From Streptomyces sp. ACA25 (lineage in GTDB: Bacteria; Actinomycetota; Actinomycetes; Streptomycetales; Streptomycetaceae), in NCBI RefSeq assembly GCF_028200735.1, contig NZ_JAQKPV010000001.1, positions 186,001 through 250,000 of the forward strand: DNA of 64,000 nucleotides. The letters run 5' to 3'. Below are positions 52,050 to 59,363 of the stretch, one piece after another. The notes below the pieces were generated by a model, which was given only the letters and a program-made list of their open reading frames with translations, was not told the origin of the DNA and searched no databases. The position numbers and the translations under genes were made by a program. Every line of letters starts with the position of its first letter. Within the stretch, counting starts at the first letter, position 1.

Positions 52050-52472
52050 ATGACCATCACCGCCACTGTCCGACTGACCGAGCGACCCAGATACAGCAGA
52101 ACCCTGCCGCGCGCGGCGAAGAGCGCCCGAGGGGCACGCACGCTGGTGCGCACCGCCCTGACCGCGTGGGGTCTGGATGGGATAGCCGGGGACGGCGAGC
52201 TGGTCGTCACCGAGCTGGTAGCCAACACCGTCGAGCACGCCAGGGGCCACCACGTCCGGGTCACCTTGACGCGGGTGGGGCCGGGCCGGGTGCGGATCGC
52301 GGTCGTGGACCTGTCCCGCACGCGGCCGGTGCGGCGTGCTGCCGGTGACGACGAGGTCCGCGGGCGCGGCCTGGCATTGGTGGAGGCGTTGACCGTCAGC
52401 TGGGGCACGGACTCCAAGCGGTGGGGAAAGGTCGTCTGGGGCGAGCTTGCGGCGGGGGTGGTCTGCCGATGA
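52050..52472 (+). CDS. RsbW-like ATP-binding protein of the island
   Basis: 140 residues from the ATG behind ACGAGGTC. HATPase features: N box ELVVTELVANTVEHA, G1-like VVDLSRTRPVRR (degenerate, without the usual DxGxG), G2 EVRGRGLALVEAL. The degenerate G1 suggests a binding rather than kinase role. It is the first gene of the plus-strand operon, coupled to the next ORF by ATGA. FxLD clusters often start with such a protein. A second RsbW-like gene hosts the island's attachment site. Confidence 0.82.
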   Translation: MTITATVRLTERPRYSRTLPRAAKSARGARTLVRTALTAWGLDGIAGDGELVVTELVANTVEHARGHHVRVTLTRVGPGRVRIAVVDLSRTRPVRRAAGDDEVRGRGLALVEALTVSWGTDSKRWGKVVWGELAAGVVCR

Positions 52473-52699
52473 GTGGGCGTCACCGTCGCAAGTTGCCGTC
52501 GGCCGACGGCCGGTTCGCCGGCGCCGTCATGATCGCGGCGAATCTGGTCGGTATCGGCGCGGTGTTGTATGTCGGCGATGCCACCGCTTCCGCGGCGGTT
52601 TCCGCGCCCGACCGTCCGTTCGCCGATGACCCGGACGAGCAGGGCGCTGCGCGCGCCGCTCCGGGCAGCCGCTGCCGTGACGGTACGCCGCTTTCCTGA
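52469..52699 (+). CDS. small hypothetical membrane protein
   Basis: 76 residues, start overlapping the previous stop (ATGA). A basic beginning (MSGRHRRKLPSADGRF) precedes one membrane helix (AGAVMIAANLVGIGAVLYVG) and a polar tail. It could anchor or escort another cluster product. No family is recognised. The coupling and hydrophobic segment support a real gene, though a short one. Confidence 0.55.
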   Translation: MSGRHRRKLPSADGRFAGAVMIAANLVGIGAVLYVGDATASAAVSAPDRPFADDPDEQGAARAAPGSRCRDGTPLS

Positions 52700-52789
52700 T
52701 CTGTCTGATTCACCCATGACGGCCGCCCTGCCTGTCCCACGTCCGGCAGGGAACGGCCGGGCCCGCACCCCCGAGCGGGCCTGCATCAC

Positions 52790-52839
52790 CCGCTTCCTCC
52801 GGGCCGGTGACCTCCATTTCCCCGGCCCGGAGGAAGCGG
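52790..52839 (+). terminator. strong hairpin before the NUDIX gene (terminator or attenuator)
   Basis: A perfect 18-bp stem (52790-52807 with 52822-52839) and a 14-base loop lie 39 bases before the NUDIX start and 90 bases after the small membrane gene. No T-run follows. It either ends the upstream operon or lies in the leader of the peptide operon as a control element. Confidence 0.6.
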
Positions 52840-52878
52840 CACCAGCCTTCTACGACCGACAGACCGAGGAGACCGACC

Positions 52879-53385
52879 GTGCACAACGAAGCCGACTTCA
52901 CCTCACCTCCCGGACGGCGCCTCGGAGCGCTGGCCCTCTTCCGCAACGACGACGGGCAGGTGCTGCTGGTCGAGAAGACGTACTGCGCCGGGCGGGGCCG
53001 GTGGGGTCTGCCCGGCGGGTGCGCCCATGCGGGCGAGCCCGCCGCTGTGGCGTGCCAGCGGGAGGCGCGCGAGGAACTGGGGCTGCGCATCGTTCCCGGC
53101 CGCGTGCTGGTCGTTCACCACATGCCCGCCGCCGGCACCAGCCGGGAAGGCGTGAACGTGGTCTTCGACGGCGGGCGGCTGGCCGCGGACACCCAGTTCA
53201 CGCTGAACGAGGAGCTGGCGTCGGCGCGTTGGGTCGCGCCCGTGGGGCTGCGGAGCCTGGTCGCCCCGTACACCGAGTGGCGCGTCACCGCCGCCCTGAA
53301 CGTCCTCGCCACCGACCCCGGGGCCGGCAGGCAGGACGGCGGCCCGGGTGTGCCGTACCTCGTCGGGCATGCCCCCGCAGCGTAG
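52879..53385 (+). CDS. NUDIX hydrolase of the lanthipeptide cluster
   Basis: 168 residues from a GTG behind CGAGGAGACC; the frame is open 24 codons further up. The Nudix box is complete: GCAHAGEPAAVACQREAREE followed by LGL. The family hydrolyses nucleoside diphosphate derivatives; why it is linked to lanthipeptide genes is not known. It precedes the FxLD methyltransferase gene by 39 bases. A truncated paralog is fused to a methyltransferase remnant at 47397-48061, so this pair has existed twice here. Confidence 0.88.
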   Translation: MHNEADFTSPPGRRLGALALFRNDDGQVLLVEKTYCAGRGRWGLPGGCAHAGEPAAVACQREAREELGLRIVPGRVLVVHHMPAAGTSREGVNVVFDGGRLAADTQFTLNEELASARWVAPVGLRSLVAPYTEWRVTAALNVLATDPGAGRQDGGPGVPYLVGHAPAA

Positions 53386-53424
53386 CCAGCCTGGCCGAAA
53401 CACGTCGCAATCAGGAGCAATCGC

Positions 53425-54669
53425 GTGACTACACTCCGCACAATGACGACCCAGACCACCCCCGAGGCCGCCGACATCACCGCCCTGCGAGAGGCCCTGG
53501 CCGACACGCTCCGCCAGCAGGGAGACATCCGCCGCGACTGCGTCGCGGACGCCTTCCGCACGGTGCCGCGCCATGTCTTCGCCCCACAGGCATCGCCGGT
53601 TGAGGCGTACGCCGACGACGCCGTGATCACAAAGACGAACGACCGCGGCCACCCCGTCAGTTCGGTGTCCGCCCCCTGGGTGCAAGCCCGGATGCTGGAG
53701 CTGTCCGGACTCGGGCCGGGCATGCGGGCACTGGAACTGGGGTCCGGCGGCTACAACGCCGCCCTGCTCGCCGAAGTGGTCGGGAAGGACGGCGAGGTGG
53801 TCAGCGTCGACATCGACCCGGAGGTGACCGAGCGGGCGAGCAGGCTGCTGGCGCAGACCGGCTACGACGACCGGGTCACGGTGCTGTGCGCCGACGGCAC
53901 CTATGGCGCGGGCGAGCTGGCGCCGGACGGCGGTTTCGACGCCATCGTCGTCACCGCCCAGGCGCCCGACGTGCCCCCGGCCTGGTCTGCCCAACTCGCC
54001 GAGAACGGTCGGCTGGTGGTCCCGTTGAGCTTCCGCGGCATCCACCAGGTCTTCTCCTTCGAGCACGAGGACGGGCACCTGGTCAGCCGGGGCCAGACCC
54101 GGTGCGGCTTCGTCGGTATGCAGGGCGACAACCGCCACGGCGGCCACACCATTGACCTCAGCGACGGCGACGTGCGGCTTGGCCTCAGCGACGACCAGCA
54201 GGCGGACGGCGAGGCGCTGCGAGCCGCCCTCGCCGCCGGGCAGGGCAGCACCGTCTGGACGGGCGTGGTCCTGCGGGGAAGCGAGGGCGTGCTGCCCTCG
54301 CTGGACCTCTGGCTGGTCAGCACCCTGGCGCCGTGCGCGAGGATCTACGCCAGCGCGCGGGGTGTGGAGCGCGGGCTGTCCGGTTGGACCATCGCCGCCG
54401 CCGCCACCTGGGAGGCCGGCACCCTCGCCTACCTCACCATCCGCCCGGCGGCCGATGGCTTCGAACTCGGCGTGCACGCCTACGGCCCGGAACGGGAACG
54501 GCTCGCTGCTCGCCTCGCGGACCGTATCCGTGCCTGGGACGACGGCGGCCACCGGGGTTCGGTGGAGCCGGTCGCCCGTGTCTACCCGGCCGGAACCCCG
54601 GACGATCAGCTCGCCCCCGGGCAGGTCATCGACAACCGCTACTCCCGGCTCGTCATCGCCCTGCCCTGA
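53425..54669 (+). CDS. FxLD-system methyltransferase (protein-isoaspartate methyltransferase-like)
   Basis: 414 residues, GTG behind CAGGAGC. The N-terminal two thirds (about residues 15-225) are a PIMT-like SAM methyltransferase: VSAPWVQARMLELSGLGPGM, the SAM loop LELGSGGYNAALLAEVVG, VVSVDIDPEV, DGGFDAIVVTAQAPDVP. A C-terminal extension of about 190 residues (HTIDLSDGDVRLGLSDDQQA..., LAYLTIRPAADGFELGVHAY) is specific to the FxLD system. PIMT-like enzymes in lanthipeptide pathways methylate a core Asp, leading to succinimide or isoaspartate. Here Asp57-Gly58 of the precursor is the obvious target (inference). Confidence 0.9.
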   Translation: MTTLRTMTTQTTPEAADITALREALADTLRQQGDIRRDCVADAFRTVPRHVFAPQASPVEAYADDAVITKTNDRGHPVSSVSAPWVQARMLELSGLGPGMRALELGSGGYNAALLAEVVGKDGEVVSVDIDPEVTERASRLLAQTGYDDRVTVLCADGTYGAGELAPDGGFDAIVVTAQAPDVPPAWSAQLAENGRLVVPLSFRGIHQVFSFEHEDGHLVSRGQTRCGFVGMQGDNRHGGHTIDLSDGDVRLGLSDDQQADGEALRAALAAGQGSTVWTGVVLRGSEGVLPSLDLWLVSTLAPCARIYASARGVERGLSGWTIAAAATWEAGTLAYLTIRPAADGFELGVHAYGPERERLAARLADRIRAWDDGGHRGSVEPVARVYPAGTPDDQLAPGQVIDNRYSRLVIALP

Positions 54670-54773
54670 CGCCGCGCCGCCTCACCGCCCTGGCCCCCTC
54701 GCTACTTCCCGGCATACGCGCCGGGGAGGACCCATCCCACCATTGCCTTCGTGCGAAGGAGCTGCTGACAGCC

Positions 54774-54983
54774 ATGACGCCACACAGCACCGCATCCGTC
54801 CTCGACGACGTTTTCGATCTCGACGCCCGCACCACTGACCTGTCTCTGCTCAACCCCTCGCTTGCCGATTCGGAGCCGTGCACCGGAGACAACTGCGGGC
54901 AGTCCCCGACCACCGGCCACACCACCGGCTGCGCCACCCCGGACGGCCCCATCGTGCCGGGCCTGGGGTGCAGCGCCCTGTAG
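54774..54983 (+). CDS. FxLD-family lanthipeptide precursor
   Basis: 69 residues, ATG with GAAGGAG upstream. The leader holds the defining motif FDLD at residues 14-17 (VFDLDARTTDLS). The C-terminal part is rich in Ser/Thr and has four Cys (36, 41, 53, 66): EPCTGDNCGQSPTTGHTTGC then ATPDGPIVPGLGCSAL. Dehydration of Ser/Thr by LanB and Cys addition by LanC would give up to four thioether rings. An Asp-Gly pair (57-58) lies between the third and fourth Cys. The leader cleavage site and any protease are not evident. Confidence 0.85.
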   Translation: MTPHSTASVLDDVFDLDARTTDLSLLNPSLADSEPCTGDNCGQSPTTGHTTGCATPDGPIVPGLGCSAL

Positions 54984-55067
54984 CAGCCGTCCAGTTCCCC
55001 CTCCGGGTGCGGCGCACCAGGCGTGCGCCGCACCCGGCAGGACCGCCTTCGTCCCGGGAGCCGCGTC

Positions 55068-57959
55068 ATGGTCCGAAGCGTGTTCCGCCACCAGCCGGTG
55101 GCCCTGGCGCGTATCCCACTGCGCCCGGCCGTTTCCGTGCCCGAGGAGGCAAGCGCCGGCCTGCTGGCCGAGGGCATTTTCCTGGCCAGCCGCGCCATGG
55201 GACAGGCTGCCGAGGCCACCCCCGCAGCCGACGACGCGCGCACGGCGGCCACGCGGCGCGCCTACGACATCCGCTCCCGCACCCGCACCACCCCGCACGG
55301 CGTCTTCGCAGCCGTCGCGCCCGCCAGATTCGCCGACCAGCCGGCCGTGCTGCGCCTCGGCGCGGCCCACCGGGCGATCACCACGCCCAGCGCCGCCTGG
55401 CTGACGACCGTCGCGGACCGGCTCCTCGACACCGGCGACGTGCTGCTCTCTCTGACCCTGACCACCAACAACCTGGTGCGTCGGCGCGGCGACCGGCTGG
55501 AGGCCGAACACCCCGCATCCACCGGCGCCAAGCCCCAACGCAGCAGCATCCGCGCAACTGTTGTGGCCCTGTGGCTGCTCGACATCTGCCGCGACGGTGC
55601 GCCGGGGGCACGCGTACTGGGCGGGATGACCGCCCGCTACCAGGCGGTCGATGAGGCGACGATCCGCGCCACCGTGCGGCAGATGATCCGTACCGGCTTC
55701 CTGCTGACCGACCTCCTCCCCGGCTCCATACGCGCCGATCCGCTTGGCCATCTCCTCGCGCGGCTTCCGCCCGCCGCCGCGCTGCGCCGGGATCTGGAAC
55801 GACTGCGCGAACTGCTCGACGGGGCTGACGCTCTGCCGCCCGGCACGCCCGAGCGGCTTCCGTTGCTGCGGTCCGCCCGCGACGCGGCCGACGCCTTGGC
55901 CACGGTCGAACGCCCCCTGACCACGGACACCCTGGCCGACGCCTCCCTCGTCCTGCCCCACGCGCTCGGGCAACAGACAGCACAAGCCGCCAGCCTCCTC
56001 TGGCAGATCAGCCAGCTCACCAGCCCCGCCGCTGAGTACCACGAGAAGTTCCTGCGCGCCTACGGCCGCTACCGGCTGGTGCCGTTGCTGGAGGTCGTCG
56101 ACCCCGCTACCGGCATCGGTCCGCCCGGCCAAGCCGACGACCTCACCACCCAGGGCGACCTCGACCCTCGCCGCGCCGCACTCCTCGCCCGCTTGCTGGC
56201 CCAGGCCACCGCACGGGGACAGACGGAGATCACCGTGGACGACGAACTGGCGCACCGGCTCGCGCACGGCGTCCGCGCCGAACCACCGGCAACCGCCGAA
56301 ATCCACGTGCGGCTGCTGCACGACGGTGACCAGCTGCGGCTGGCCGTCTGTGACGCCGGCTCCCAGGACGCCGGCACGGCCGCCGGGCGCTTCGCCCCCT
56401 GGCTGCCCCAACTCGCCCCCAGCAGTACCGACGCGGCGGACGGGGCACCGATGGTCGCCGAGATCGTCTGCCGCCCACGCACCGGCCCGACCGCCGCACT
56501 CGCAGTCGAGACCGGATTCGCCCTGCGCCGCATCCCCCTCGGCGTGCCCCCACGCAAGGGAGACCTGCTCCCGGAGGATCTGCTGGTCGGCTCCGCCGGC
56601 CACCACCTGGTCATCTGGTCCGCCCGGCATCAACGCCCTGTCCGGCCAGTGCTGTTCAGCCGCCTCGCCGCCGACCTGCTGCCCCCGGCCGCCCGTACGC
56701 TCCGTCTGATCGGCCACGCCGGACATCGACCCTGGCACACCTGGTCGTGGGGACCGGCCGCGTACGCCCCGTACACCCCCCGCGTCCGCTACCGGAGCGT
56801 CATCCTCGACCCGGCCCGGTGGCGACTCCCCGAAGACCTGATCGATGCCCCCGCCCACCGCCGCACCTGGACCAAGGCGCTGACCGCCTGGCTCGCCGAC
56901 GCCGTTCCCGCCCCGCCGGACATCGTCGTGGTCCAGGAGTCCGACCGGCAGATCCCTTTGGACCTGCGGCGAGAGGAGGACCGTGAACTCCTACGACGGT
57001 CTGTGCGACGCGGAGCCCGAGCCCTCACTGAACCCCTGAGCAAACCCGGCACCACCGACGCGCCTGTCGATGGGCCGCACGGCCGACACGTCATCGAACT
57101 CGTCATCAACCTCACCCGGCGCCACGGCCCCTCGGCACAGCACCTCGACCCACGCACCCGGCCGCGTCCCGGACCTGCCACCAGACACCTGCCCGGCGGA
57201 CCGTGGCTCTCCGCTGCCCTCCCGGTCCCCGCCGTCCACCAGGAGAGCGTGCTCCGTCAGCTTCCCGAAGTCCTCGCCCCTGCAACGGAACACATCCACC
57301 GCTGGTTCTGGCTGCGCTACCACACACCCGCCCTCGGCGACCATCTGCGCATCCGCGTTCACGGCGCCCCCGAGGCCCTCGCCGCCCACGTCCTCCCGCT
57401 GCTGGCCACCTGGTGCACCACGCTCGCCGCCGAGCATCTCGCCGGAGGAATGGTGCTCGAACCGTACGCACCGGAGACCGAACGTTACGGCGGCCCCGAC
57501 GCGATCGGCGCCGCAGAGGACGTATTCGCCGCCGACAGCGCCTTCGCCGCGCGCTGCCTTGCTCTGACCGACGCGCTACCCGACCGGCTGCTGATCGCGG
57601 CCACATCGGCGGCGGACATCGCCCGCACGGTGGCCGACCAGCCCCGCCTCGCCCTGCGCGGTCACGGCCTGTCCGCGGCCGACCGCCGCGCCCGCGAAAC
57701 CCTCCGGCCCCGCCTGCGCACAACCCGCACCGACCCGGCCTCCCTCATCCCCGCAGACCTGGCCGACGCCATGGCTGCACGACACCAGACGCTCACCGCC
57801 TACCGCCCCACCCTTACCGACCCCGACGTGGCCGACCTCTGTGCCTCCGACCTGGTCCATATGCACTGCAACCGCCTCCTCGGACCCGACCCCGCCCACG
57901 AACGGGTCACCCGCTCCCTGGCCACCGACCTCTTCCACGCCCATGCCCACCAGCACTGA
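55068..57959 (+). CDS. class I lantibiotic dehydratase (LanB)
   Basis: 963 residues from the ATG behind CCGGGAGCC. The N-terminal glutamylation domain (about 10-660) is recognisable from RRAYDIRSRTRTTPHGVFAA, FLRAYGRYRLVPLLEVVDP and the VVQESDRQIPLDLRREEDRE segment. The C-terminal SpaB_C-type elimination domain (about 695-950) contains WLSAALPVPAVHQESVLRQL, WFWLRYHTPALGDHLRIRVH and GMVLEPYAPETERYGGPDAI. It uses glutamyl-tRNA to activate core Ser/Thr and then eliminates glutamate to give dehydroamino acids. The gene overlaps lanC by 17 bases. Confidence 0.93.
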   Translation: MVRSVFRHQPVALARIPLRPAVSVPEEASAGLLAEGIFLASRAMGQAAEATPAADDARTAATRRAYDIRSRTRTTPHGVFAAVAPARFADQPAVLRLGAAHRAITTPSAAWLTTVADRLLDTGDVLLSLTLTTNNLVRRRGDRLEAEHPASTGAKPQRSSIRATVVALWLLDICRDGAPGARVLGGMTARYQAVDEATIRATVRQMIRTGFLLTDLLPGSIRADPLGHLLARLPPAAALRRDLERLRELLDGADALPPGTPERLPLLRSARDAADALATVERPLTTDTLADASLVLPHALGQQTAQAASLLWQISQLTSPAAEYHEKFLRAYGRYRLVPLLEVVDPATGIGPPGQADDLTTQGDLDPRRAALLARLLAQATARGQTEITVDDELAHRLAHGVRAEPPATAEIHVRLLHDGDQLRLAVCDAGSQDAGTAAGRFAPWLPQLAPSSTDAADGAPMVAEIVCRPRTGPTAALAVETGFALRRIPLGVPPRKGDLLPEDLLVGSAGHHLVIWSARHQRPVRPVLFSRLAADLLPPAARTLRLIGHAGHRPWHTWSWGPAAYAPYTPRVRYRSVILDPARWRLPEDLIDAPAHRRTWTKALTAWLADAVPAPPDIVVVQESDRQIPLDLRREEDRELLRRSVRRGARALTEPLSKPGTTDAPVDGPHGRHVIELVINLTRRHGPSAQHLDPRTRPRPGPATRHLPGGPWLSAALPVPAVHQESVLRQLPEVLAPATEHIHRWFWLRYHTPALGDHLRIRVHGAPEALAAHVLPLLATWCTTLAAEHLAGGMVLEPYAPETERYGGPDAIGAAEDVFAADSAFAARCLALTDALPDRLLIAATSAADIARTVADQPRLALRGHGLSAADRRARETLRPRLRTTRTDPASLIPADLADAMAARHQTLTAYRPTLTDPDVADLCASDLVHMHCNRLLGPDPAHERVTRSLATDLFHAHAHQH

Positions 57960-59211
57960 CGAAGCGGCCCGGCAGGCCCTGGCGGTAGCCCACGCCCTCC
58001 GCGACCCCGAACGCGTCACGGCGTCCCTCACACCCCAGGCCGCCGCGACCCTCTGCGACGGTCTCGCCGGAACCGCGCTGCTACACGCCTGTCTTGCCCG
58101 CGCCGACCCGCAGTTCGCCACCGCCGCCGCCCAGCACTGGGAGGCCGCAGCCCGCCTCGGCCGCAACACCCCACCGGACGGCATCCACACCGGCCCTGGC
58201 GCCCTCGCCGCCTCCCTCATCATCGGCACCGCCTACCTCCCCGACCCCGGCTCCTACGCCGACACCACCCGCAACGCCACCGCCTGGCTGTCCGCCCGCG
58301 CCGAAGGACTCGCCCTTCACCAGCAACGGCGCACCGCCCAGGGAAGACCCGGCGCACCCTGGGCGGTCTACGACGCCATCAAGGGCTTGGCAGGCATCGG
58401 CCGCGTACTCCTCGCCGCGCACGCCACCGGCCACCGCAAGCAGGCGCAACCGGGCCTCACCGCCACGCTTACCACCTTGACCGCCATCCTCCGCACCCGG
58501 CACGGCCAGCTCCCCGGCTGGTGGCTGCCAGCCGAAGACCACCCGTCCGGCGTCACCGTTCATGCCTCCGGAGCCGCCACCACCGGCCTCTCCCACGGCG
58601 CCGCCGGCCCGCTCGCCCTGCTCGCCATCGCCTACACCGCCGGCCGCACCGTCCCCGGCCAGGCAGAAGCCATTCGCACCACCGCCACCTGGCTGACCAC
58701 CCACCGCGACGCCGACGGCTCCTGGCCACCACACATCAGCGGCGACACGCTCGACCACCCACCGACCCCCGTCGCCCCACGCTCACCCGGAAGGCGCGAC
58801 GCCTGGTGCTACGGCACCCCCGGCATCGGTCGCGCCCTCACCCTCGCCGGCCACGCCCTGACAGACCCGACCCTGACCACCGCCGGACGCACCGCCATCG
58901 ACCGCCTTGCCGAACGCCGGCCCACCGCCTGGGACACTGAAGGCCCCACCCTCTGCCACGGAACAGCCGGAACCCTCCAAGCCGCCACCCGAACCGGCCA
59001 CCCGGCGGTGGCGGCACAAGCGGCCGAGCACATCACCGCACTCCACGACCCCGACCGCCCCTTCGGCTTCCCCCACATCGAAGCTGGCGTCCGGTTCGAC
59101 AACCCCGGCTTCCTGACCGGCGCCGGTGGGGTGGCCCTCGCCCTCGCCGACCACACCGGACTACTCTCCGACCCCACCACCGCCTGGGACTCCCTGCTCC
59201 TCCTGTCATGA
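57943..59211 (+). CDS. lanthionine synthetase C family protein (LanC)
   Basis: 422 residues, starting inside the end of the dehydratase gene. The double-helical toroid repeats are visible, with the zinc ligands Cys289 (AWCYGTPG) and Cys338-His339 (LCHGTAG), plus conserved His218 (GLSHGAAG). It catalyses Michael-type addition of Cys thiols to dehydroamino acids in the precursor encoded at 54774-54983. With all metal ligands present it should be active. It is the last clear gene of the operon. Confidence 0.93.
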   Translation: MPTSTDEAARQALAVAHALRDPERVTASLTPQAAATLCDGLAGTALLHACLARADPQFATAAAQHWEAAARLGRNTPPDGIHTGPGALAASLIIGTAYLPDPGSYADTTRNATAWLSARAEGLALHQQRRTAQGRPGAPWAVYDAIKGLAGIGRVLLAAHATGHRKQAQPGLTATLTTLTAILRTRHGQLPGWWLPAEDHPSGVTVHASGAATTGLSHGAAGPLALLAIAYTAGRTVPGQAEAIRTTATWLTTHRDADGSWPPHISGDTLDHPPTPVAPRSPGRRDAWCYGTPGIGRALTLAGHALTDPTLTTAGRTAIDRLAERRPTAWDTEGPTLCHGTAGTLQAATRTGHPAVAAQAAEHITALHDPDRPFGFPHIEAGVRFDNPGFLTGAGGVALALADHTGLLSDPTTAWDSLLLLS

Positions 59212-59212
59212 C

Positions 59213-59353
59213 ATGATGCGTGGTCGCGCTCGCAGGAAAGGGTTGGTGGGAACGGACGAGCTGCTGGTGGCCCTATCAGTCCCGAGGGCCAGCTACGCCC
59301 GTGGAGTGACATCCGCCACCGTGGCCGTTGGCGCGGCGGCACTGGCGAGGTGA
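59213..59353 (+). CDS. short ORF resembling a Clp N-domain fragment
   Basis: 46 codons starting two bases after the lanC stop. The stretch RRKGLVGTDELLVALSVPRA resembles one helix pair of a Clp/ClpC N-terminal repeat (..HLLLALL..), the rest (SYARGVTSATVAVGAAALAR) does not. Probably a decayed fragment left when the cargo joined the helicase gene, or a chance ORF. Confidence 0.3.
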   Translation: MMRGRARRKGLVGTDELLVALSVPRASYARGVTSATVAVGAAALAR

Positions 59354-59363
59354 TGACCGTGCG

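Noticed and set aside
52716-53603. Alternative frame starting at the ATG at 52716 and covering the NUDIX gene
   Set aside because: It overlaps the NUDIX gene in the wrong frame and crosses the 18-bp hairpin; its product is Arg-rich without domains.
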